Shown piece after piece: positions 7,209 through 15,100 of a stretch of DNA of 64,000 nt. Origin of the DNA: Palsa-504 sp963800415 (GTDB lineage Bacteria > Actinomycetota > Actinomycetes > Streptosporangiales > Streptosporangiaceae); the NCBI GenBank assembly GCA_963800415.1, contig CAWDBS010000069.1, positions 1 to 64,000 of the forward strand. The letters are read 5' to 3'. A program made the position numbers and the translations under genes. Within the stretch, counting starts at the first letter, position 1. Every line of letters begins with the position of its first letter. The notes beneath the pieces are model-generated. The model was not told the DNA's origin. It did no database searches and saw nothing but the letters and a program-made list of their open reading frames with translations.

Positions 7209-8608
7209 CGGGCACAACCGACCCGATGGCCGATCTGGAACGTCGGCTCAAGCCCTACCGGGACCAGTTCCGGTCCTTCCGGGAACTGCCGGCGGACGGC
7301 CTGCCGAGGGCCGAGGTGACCAGTCTGGTCCAGCGACTGGCATCGGCTGAGGAACGCACATGGCGGGAGGGCTACGCATCGGGGGCCGTCTACCACGGCG
7401 ATCCAGAGCATGTGGCGTTCCTCGGCAGTGTCTATGCCGCGCAGTCGCAAAGCAACCCGTTGCATCCGGACCTGTGGCCGAGCGCCACCAAATTCGAGGC
7501 GGAAATCGTCGCGATGACCGCATCCATGCTCGGCGCCGGCCATGCGCCCGGAACGCCGGTGGTCGGCACGGTGAGTTCCGGCGGGACCGAGAGCATCTTG
7601 CTGGCGATGAAGGCCTACCGGGACTTCGCTCGCGAGCGCCGCGGCATCGCCGCGCCGGAGATCGTCGCGCCAGTCACCGCGCACGCGGCGTTTGACAAGG
7701 CCGCCAGGTTCTTCGACATGCCGCTGGTATGTGTCCCGGTCGACGATAAGTTCCGGGTTGATCCGAACGAACTGGCCGCCGCGCTGACCGATCGGACGGC
7801 CGTCGTGGTGGGGTCGGCGCCGACCTTCCCTCATGGCGTGATCGACCCGATCCCCGAGATCGCGGCGCTGGCGGCCGACCGTGGCGTGGGCTGTCACGTC
7901 GACGCGTGCCTTGGCGGGTTCATCTTGCCGTGGGCGGAGCGACTGGGGTACCCGGTACCACCTTTCGACTTCCGGCTGCCCGGAGTCACCTCGATGTCGG
8001 CCGACACGCACAAGTACGGTTACGCGGCTAAGGGCTCGTCAGTTGTGCTGTATCGGGGCAGGGAACTGCGTCAGTTCCAGTACTACACGGTGACCGATTG
8101 GCCGGGCGGGCTCTACCTGTCACCCACGTTCGCTGGCAGCCGCCCCGGCGCCCTGTCCGCCACCTGCTGGGCGGCCATGGTCTCGATCGGGGCGAGCGGC
8201 TACACCGAAGCGGCCCGGCGGATCCTCCAGACCGGGGCGAGGATACGGGATGGTGTCGCGGCCATACCCGGGCTGCGAGTGCTCGGCGACCCGCTGTGGG
8301 TCATCGCGTTCGCCGCAGATGACGGCCTCGACGTTTACCAGCTCATGGGGACCATGAGCCACCGCGGCTGGAGCCTCAATGGCCTGCAACGTCCCGCCGC
8401 GGTGCACATCGCGGTCACGCTGCGCCATACCCAGCCGGGGGTGGCCGACCGCTTTCTCACCGACCTCGCCGAGTCGGTCCGTGAGGTCCGGTCCAATCCG
8501 GGTGTCAGCACCGGGATGGCTCCGGTCTACGGCATGGCCTCCACCTTGCCCGCGGAGGTCGTCCGCCAAGTGCTGACCGGCTACCTCGACATGCTTTTCG
8601 AGGTATAG
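7205..8608 (+). CDS. Sphingosine-1-phosphate-lyase-like PLP-dependent enzyme
   Basis: This 467-residue group II PLP enzyme has the motif SADTHKYGYAAKGSSVVLYR, with the Schiff-base lysine at Lys270, close to the eukaryotic sphingosine-1-phosphate lyase signature. Further shared blocks are TDWPGGLYLSPTFAGSRPG, GWSLNGLQRPAAVHIAVTL and a terminal STGMAPVYGMA. Such lyases split 1-phospho-2-amino-3-hydroxy compounds by retro-aldol chemistry into an aldehyde and phosphoethanolamine. There is no N-terminal membrane anchor, so it is soluble. AAGGAGG lies six bases before the GTG. The next gene, a kinase, starts two bases after its stop, which suggests that the kinase makes the phosphorylated substrate. 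A decarboxylase role is the alternative. Confidence 0.85.
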   Translation: MTGTTDPMADLERRLKPYRDQFRSFRELPADGLPRAEVTSLVQRLASAEERTWREGYASGAVYHGDPEHVAFLGSVYAAQSQSNPLHPDLWPSATKFEAEIVAMTASMLGAGHAPGTPVVGTVSSGGTESILLAMKAYRDFARERRGIAAPEIVAPVTAHAAFDKAARFFDMPLVCVPVDDKFRVDPNELAAALTDRTAVVVGSAPTFPHGVIDPIPEIAALAADRGVGCHVDACLGGFILPWAERLGYPVPPFDFRLPGVTSMSADTHKYGYAAKGSSVVLYRGRELRQFQYYTVTDWPGGLYLSPTFAGSRPGALSATCWAAMVSIGASGYTEAARRILQTGARIRDGVAAIPGLRVLGDPLWVIAFAADDGLDVYQLMGTMSHRGWSLNGLQRPAAVHIAVTLRHTQPGVADRFLTDLAESVREVRSNPGVSTGMAPVYGMASTLPAEVVRQVLTGYLDMLFEV

Positions 8609-8610
8609 GA

Positions 8611-10176
8611 ATGGCGCGTCATGTCCTGTGCATCGACCTGGGTACCTCGGCGCTGAAGGTCGCGCTGGTATCGACGGCGGGTGAAGTCGTGGCGTCGGAG
8701 CAGGAGACACACCAGGTGACCCTGCTCCCCGGTGGCGGCGCCGAGCAGGACCCGCGGCACTGGTGGGACCTGATCACCAGGGCGTCGTCCCGCCTGATGG
8801 CATGCGGCACCGTCCCGGCGGAATCGGTAGTGGCCGTCGCGTGCACCGCTCAGTGGTCAGGGACGGTGGCCGTCGATGAAGGGGGCCAGCCCATCCGCGA
8901 CGCGATCATCTGGATGGACTCGCGTGGCGCACCATATGTACGGCGCATCACCGGCGGCGCCGTGAGGGTGCAAGGCTACGGAGTGGTCAAGCTGGCGCGG
9001 TGGGTGCGCGCCACGGCCGGGATCCCCGCGCGGAGCGGCAAGGACTCCATCGCCCACATCCTGTGGCTCAAGCACGAAGAGCCGGAGACCTACCATCGGG
9101 CTCACCTGTTCCTTGAACCCAAGGACTGGCTGAACGCCCGCCTCACCGGACGGCTGGCGGCAACATTCGACTCGATCGCGCTGCACTGGCTGACTGACAA
9201 CCGTCACCCGGACCGGATCCGCTATGACCCGGCGCTGCTGCGGATGGCCGGGATCGAGGAGTCGCGTCTGCCGGGTCTCCTGCCTGCGACAGACATCCTC
9301 GGCCCGCTGTCACCCGGGCCAGCCGACGCCCTGGGCGTGCCAGCCGGTATCCCAGTCGTGGCCGGCACGCCTGACCTGCAGTCGGCGGCGATCGGATCCG
9401 GAGCCACTCGCGACTACCAGGCGCACCTGTACGTTGGCACATCATCCTGGCTGACCTGCCATGTGCCATTTAAGAAGACCGACCTGCTGCACAACATGGC
9501 CTCGCTGCCCTCACCAGTACCAGGACGGTACTTCATCGCCGACGAGCAGGAGACAGCCGGCGCCGCCCTGACATTCCTGCGCGATCGGGTGCTTTTCGGT
9601 GATGACCCGCCAGCCACCGCATACCGCGAGTTCGACCGGATGGCCGGGCGGGCCCCGCCAGGCAGCGGCGGGGTGATCTTCACCCCATGGCTGTACGGCG
9701 AGCGGACCCCCGTGGAGGACCGGTTCGTGCGCGGCGGGTTTCACAACCTGTCGCTGTCGGCCGACCGCGAGAACCTGGTACGGGCGGTCTTCGAAGGGGT
9801 GGCGCTCAACACGCGCTGGCTGCTCGGAGCGGTGGAGCGCTTCACCCGCCGCCGGCTCCAGCCGATCCGGTTCATCGGCGGCGGCGCCCGTTCGGACCTG
9901 TGGTGCCAGATCTTCGCCGACGTGCTCGGCCGCACCATCGAGCAGGTGGCCGACCCGGTGAACGCGGGTACCCGAGGAGTCGGCCTGCTGGCCGCGGTCG
10001 CACTCGGCGAGCTCACGTTCGACCAGGTACCGGACCGGGTCCGGGTGGCAAGGAGCTACGAGCCAGACCAGGCACCGAGGGAACTCTACGACGAGCTGTT
10101 CCGCGAGTTCGTCGGACTCTACCGGCGCAACCGCAAGGCATACGCCCGCCTCAACCGCGAGCGCGCCGGCACATGA
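8611..10176 (+). CDS. FGGY-family carbohydrate kinase (xylulokinase-like)
   Basis: This 521-residue kinase has both FGGY lobes. The N-terminal phosphate loop is CIDLGTSALKVAL, the catalytic Asp is in AGTPDLQSAAIGSG, and the C-terminal signature is FIGGGARSDLWCQIFADVLG, followed by NAGTRGVGLLAA. Members phosphorylate polyols or sugars such as xylulose, ribulose or erythritol. It is two bases downstream of the lyase and is the last gene of the operon, facing the ChoD-like gene tail to tail (32 bp). In this setting it probably phosphorylates the imported compound before lyase cleavage (inference). The true substrate cannot be read from sequence. Confidence 0.88.
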   Translation: MARHVLCIDLGTSALKVALVSTAGEVVASEQETHQVTLLPGGGAEQDPRHWWDLITRASSRLMACGTVPAESVVAVACTAQWSGTVAVDEGGQPIRDAIIWMDSRGAPYVRRITGGAVRVQGYGVVKLARWVRATAGIPARSGKDSIAHILWLKHEEPETYHRAHLFLEPKDWLNARLTGRLAATFDSIALHWLTDNRHPDRIRYDPALLRMAGIEESRLPGLLPATDILGPLSPGPADALGVPAGIPVVAGTPDLQSAAIGSGATRDYQAHLYVGTSSWLTCHVPFKKTDLLHNMASLPSPVPGRYFIADEQETAGAALTFLRDRVLFGDDPPATAYREFDRMAGRAPPGSGGVIFTPWLYGERTPVEDRFVRGGFHNLSLSADRENLVRAVFEGVALNTRWLLGAVERFTRRRLQPIRFIGGGARSDLWCQIFADVLGRTIEQVADPVNAGTRGVGLLAAVALGELTFDQVPDRVRVARSYEPDQAPRELYDELFREFVGLYRRNRKAYARLNRERAGT

Positions 10177-10208
10177 GGAAACTCGGCACCGAGTCCTTCT
10201 TCTGCGGT

Positions 10209-11945
10209 CTAGCGGACCTCGACGATCGGCAGCCTCAGCGCGGCCGGCGCGGATGGTGGCACGACCGGGCTCCGCGGCACCACGGGCGCGACGCGCCGGT
10301 AGGCGGTGCCGAGCAGGGGCCGGGGGTCGCTCTGGCCCTTATTCGGCCACAGTGCCATCGCCCGCTCCGCCTGGGCTGTGATCGTCAGTGCCGGGTTGAC
10401 GCCCAGGTTCGCCGAGATGGCGGAGCCATCGACGACGTGCAGCCCAGGATGCCCGTACATGCGGTGGTAGGGGTCGACGACGCCGCCTTCCGGGGAGTCG
10501 CCGATGACACAGCCGCCGAGGAAGTGCGCCGTCATCGGGATATCAACCATCTCTCCGACGCTGTTCAGGGGAAAACCGCCGATCTTGGCTGCGATGCGGC
10601 GCATGGTCTCGTTGGCCGCGGGAATCCAGGTCGGGCTCGGCTCGCCATGCCCGTGCCTGGAGGTCAGCTTGATCCGGCCGAGCAGCGTGCGCTTCGGATG
10701 AACCGTGATCGAGTTGTCCAGCGTCTGCATGGTGAGCCCGATCACGGCCCGCTCGGACCAGTGGTTGATGCCACCGTAGAGCGATGCGAGCTGCCCCGGA
10801 TGGCGCGCGGCGTGTGCGAGCCACTTCACCGAGCGCGGGACCTGCCCGCCGCCGTCGGTCATCAGCGTGCTGAGCAGTCCCATCGCATTCGAGCCCTTGC
10901 CGTAGCGGACGAGCTCGACGTGGGTGTGCTCGTCCGGGTGGATCGATGAGGTGATGGCCACCCCGCGGGTGAAGCCATGCTTGTTCTTGTTGCGCATCCT
11001 GGTCAGCGCGCCGCCGAGCGCCTCCGAGTTCGTGCGGGTCAGAACGCCCAGCCTCGCAGAGATCTCCGGCAGCCAGCCAGCCGTCTTCATCTTGTGCAGG
11101 AGCTGCTGCGTGCCCCACGTCCCGGCCGCGAACACTACCTGTCCGGCGGTGAAGGTGCGCGCTGTAGGCCCGGCCCGCCACGCGCCGGTGCGCACCGTAT
11201 CCACGGCATAGCCGTCGTGGTCCAGTGGCCGCACCGCGATCGCCGTGGTTTCCGGACGCACCGCCGCGCCAGCCCTTTCGGCCAGGTACAGGTAGTTCTT
11301 GACCAGCGTGTTCTTCGCATTGTGCCGGCAGCCGGTCATGCACTCGCCGACTTCCAGGCAGCCGCGGCGGAGAGGACCCGCGCCGCCAAAGAACGGGTCG
11401 TCGACCTCCACGCCGGGTTCCTTGCGGCCATCCCGGCCGAAGAACACGCCGACCGGGGCCATGCCGAACGTGTGCCCCACCCCCATCTCCTCGGCCACCT
11501 GCTTCGCGACCTCATCCGATGGCGTCATCGTCGGGTTACGCACCACCCCCAGCATCCGTTCCGCCTGGTCGTAATAGGGTGCGAGCTCCGCACGCCAGTC
11601 GGTGATGTGAGCCCACTGGCGGTCGTGGTAGAAGGCGTCCTCCGGCTCATACAGCGTGTTGGCGTACACCAGCGAGCCCCCGCCGACCCCCGCCCCGGCC
11701 AAGATGATCACGTTCCGCAGCACATGGATCCGCTGGATGCCCTTGCAGCCGAGCTTCGGCGCCCACAAGAATTTGCGGGCGTCCCAGGACGTCTTGGGAT
11801 AATCGGCGTCCTCGAACCGGCACCCCGCCTCAAGTACGCCCACCCGGTAGCCCTTCTCGGTCAGCCGCAAAGCGGTCACGGAGCCCCCGAAGCCCGAGCC
11901 GATCACGAGCACGTCATAATCATGCGGAAGAGCGGACCGGTTCAT
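10209..11945 (-). CDS. choD: GMC oxidoreductase, cholesterol-oxidase (ChoD)-like
   Basis: The sequence closely follows the mycobacterial ChoD family through its length: YDVLVIGSGFGGSVTALRLT (FAD-binding), LAGAGVGGGSLVYANTLY, MTGCRHNAKNTLVKNYLYLA, AITSSIHPDEHTHVELVRYG, MTAHFLGGCVIGDSPEGGV and GVNPALTITAQAERA. These enzymes are FAD-dependent alcohol oxidases or dehydrogenases proposed to act on sterols, although ChoD activity on cholesterol is disputed. I start at ATG 11945 (578 residues), where the family begins; GAGAGG is nine bases upstream. A longer frame opens at GTG 12134 and overlaps the carboxylase stop (GTGA), but its extra 63 residues are low-complexity. It is codirectional with the carboxylase. 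Confidence 0.88.
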   Translation of the reverse strand: MNRSALPHDYDVLVIGSGFGGSVTALRLTEKGYRVGVLEAGCRFEDADYPKTSWDARKFLWAPKLGCKGIQRIHVLRNVIILAGAGVGGGSLVYANTLYEPEDAFYHDRQWAHITDWRAELAPYYDQAERMLGVVRNPTMTPSDEVAKQVAEEMGVGHTFGMAPVGVFFGRDGRKEPGVEVDDPFFGGAGPLRRGCLEVGECMTGCRHNAKNTLVKNYLYLAERAGAAVRPETTAIAVRPLDHDGYAVDTVRTGAWRAGPTARTFTAGQVVFAAGTWGTQQLLHKMKTAGWLPEISARLGVLTRTNSEALGGALTRMRNKNKHGFTRGVAITSSIHPDEHTHVELVRYGKGSNAMGLLSTLMTDGGGQVPRSVKWLAHAARHPGQLASLYGGINHWSERAVIGLTMQTLDNSITVHPKRTLLGRIKLTSRHGHGEPSPTWIPAANETMRRIAAKIGGFPLNSVGEMVDIPMTAHFLGGCVIGDSPEGGVVDPYHRMYGHPGLHVVDGSAISANLGVNPALTITAQAERAMALWPNKGQSDPRPLLGTAYRRVAPVVPRSPVVPPSAPAALRLPIVEVR

Positions 11946-12130
11946 CGTGGTCACCCTCTCGTTAGCGTGAGCAGGCGATGGCCCATCATGCGCGTCACCG
12001 CGCCATGGCGGCAGGGCCGAAGGTCCCAGGCGGTCACCGGCGCGCAGGGCTGGCGACCCGGCCTCAGCCGGCCGCGGGCCGTAGCCCCGAAGATCCCGGG
12101 AAACCGAACGGACCGTGCTGCCCGCCCCGC

Positions 12131-15100
12131 TCACCTGAGACCGTCATCCGGGGCCGATGCCCCATGAAGTGTCCCGTTTCCCGCAACGGCTGCATGGGCC
12201 GCTCGCGTCGCCAGCCGCCGCTCGAGCGCTCCGATGATGAACGGCCGCAGCTCAGCGGCCGGGATGATATGGTCCACAGACCCCACCCGCAGCGCCCGCC
12301 GGATGTCGTGAACACTGTCGAACTCATCGGCCACCTGCTTGAGTTTCTCGGCGCGGACCACTCGGACGGTGTCGGCGAGCTCGTGACGCAGTTCGGCCTG
12401 GGCGCCGGCCGGATCCGCCGCGAGCCTTGCCCGGATGCGCCTCACCCTGGGATCGTTTCCGGTCCTGGCGCTGACCTCGCGGGCGAAGACGACCGCGGCG
12501 GCCGGCGCGCCGCCGATCACCGATGCGTACGAGCCGGCCACCGCGGCGGTCTCCATGTCATTGTGGAGCCGTTTGGAGAACACAACGAACGCACCGCCGT
12601 GGTAGCGGGACACGACAACCAAGACGATCGGGCCGCGGAAATTGGTCACCGCACTGCCGATCTCGGCGCCGTATTCCAGCTCCCAGGTACGCATGCTCTC
12701 CGGTGAGCCGTCAAACCCGCTGAGGTTGGCAAGGATTACCACCGGGCGGTTGCCGCTCGCGGCGTTCACGGCGCGGGCGACCTTTCGCGCCGCCTGCGGG
12801 AAGAGCGTGCCCGACGTCCACGATGGCGGCCCGTCGGCGGGGATGAACCCGGTGCGGGGGCGAGTGTGTGATTCGAACCCGACCAGGCAGACAGGAATCC
12901 CGCCGACATGCGCCTCCCACACGATGGCATTCTCGCCGTCGCGCCACCGCGGCCAGCGCTCGAATGGCTCGTGATCAGTGTCAGTAACGGCGCGCATCAG
13001 CGATCGCATGAAGAACGGCTTCTTGCGCTTGCCGTTCCGCTCGGCGGAGAAGATGTCTCCCACCTGGTGGAGGTCCGACCCGGCGACAGCCTTGAGCGGT
13101 GACTTGCACACGTCGCGGTCAACCGGGTCGCTGGTAGGCGCCCGCCGCGGGCTGCTCTCTCCTGGCACAACGTAGCTGTGCTCGTAGTGACGCAGCAGCA
13201 GCGCGCACGCCTCCGCCAGGGTCGGGGCCCAGTACTGCCCCTCCCCGTTGGGGCCCATGATCCGGTCGAATCCGCCGATGCCGAAGTTGTCCTCGGCGGA
13301 CACTCCGCCCGAATACTCCAGCGAGCTCTTGCCCGTCAGCACCATGGCGCTGGCCGGGGTCATCACCAGGATCCCCCGGGTCCGCATGAGCATGGTGGCC
13401 GCGGCGTTCCAGTATGGCTGGCCGCCGACGTTGATCCCGGTGACCACCACGTTGACCTCGCCGCCTGCCTGGGTGAACTCGATCAGGCGGCGCAGCACGG
13501 CGGCGATCCAGTCCATGTTCTCGGTACCGCTGTCCCAGGCGATGCGGGCACCCGAGGAAAGCGCGAACCACTCGACGGGAAGCTCAAGCTGACGGGCGAG
13601 GGCAATCGCGGCAAGGATGCGGCGGCACTCCGCCTCGGCGAGGTTGCCGAGGCCCGAGGTGGGGTCGCTGAGGATCGCCACGCGGCGGATGCCGTCGGGC
13701 ACCAGCGCGGTGTAGCTGGTGATCACGCCGACCACGATCCCGGCGATATTGCGGCCGTATGGCCGGCTGACCGGGATGAGCTGCTCGCCGCTGTCGTCGA
13801 GGTCATACTCGGCGAACTCGCCGGCCGGGAAGTCGGCGGCCGCGCCGCGCGGCGGCGTCAGCATGCGGATGAGCTCGTACGGATAGGGCCCACCGAGGCG
13901 CTGCGAGCGGAGCAGCTTCTGCTTGTACTCAGTCAGCGGCTGGATGGGCCGGGCAGGAAGCGGCCGGGATCGCACGCTGACGGCCCGTTCGGTGACATTC
14001 TCGACATCCAGCACCGCATCATGGCTTGCGCCGTCGGCCCGGTCCGGCGTGCGGATCCGGACCGTGATCTTCTCCAGGCCGAGGCCTCTGGCGATAGGCG
14101 CCAGCCTGTGGGCCACCTCGCGCCAGGCGTCTGGGGCGATTTCCCACGGCGGGCGCACGTAAAGGAACACCCGGCTGCTCGGTGACCGCCGTTCCGGCGG
14201 CTGGCGGCCGAGCGCATGACGGATGTCGGCGAAGGCCTGGGTGAGCATCGCCTCCAGGTGCGGGAAGCCGATGACCCGGCCAGCCGAGTCACGGGCGGGG
14301 GTGAGGTCGCGAATCTCGGCGATCGCGATCAGGCGCTGGTCCTTCGGGTTCGCCCTGGCGACCGCGTGAAACAGGTATACATCCTCGGCGCTTGACAATC
14401 GCTGGAGCTCGAAGTTGGACAGCCGCCACAAGTCGAGGCGCTCGGCGATCATCGGGTGCATGTTGCGGTACAGCTGATCCTCGCTGAAACCGGCTTCGCC
14501 GTGCCGATACGTGAAGTGCTGGGTGCGAAGGTGTTCGGCGGCTTGTCCGGCTCCCCCGGGACGGCTCGCGTTGGTGATCGTGATGTCCAGGCGATGCAGC
14601 AGCCGCCCGAAGTCGGTCCGGGCGAGCAGGCCGGCCAGCTCGGCGGCCATCGACCCGGCCTCCAGCCACCGGCCGGCGCGCCAGGACTCGAGGTCCACCA
14701 CGACTCGCTGGTCCGGCGGCAGCGCGCCCAGGAACGGCCGCAGTTGGCTGGCGAAGTCGGGCAGGTCGTCGAGGGAGACGTACCCGTTGACCAGTTGCAC
14801 CTGCTGCCCGTTCTCGGCGTAACTGGCTAGGCAGGCCAGGTGCGGGCCGAATGCCTGGCACCGCAGCTGGCGCAGCTCGCGGATCCGGTAGAACCTGCGT
14901 GCCCGGACCTGCAGTAGCCGGGCCTTGGTGGTGGCGTCCGCGACGCGGTATCTGTCTCGCAACAGCGCGCGCATCGGCAGCGGGCACCAGACGAGCCGAT
15001 CGCTGAGTTCGGTGAACTCACCGGAGGGGTGGGCTTCGAACTCGTCCAGGCAGCGTTCCATTTCCCCGTAGACCTGCGCCCGCCTGCGGCTGAGCAAAGG

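Noticed and set aside
13178..14185. 335-codon plus-strand frame opposite the carboxylase
   Set aside because: The composition is that of an antisense shadow; the carboxylase frame carries all conserved motifs.
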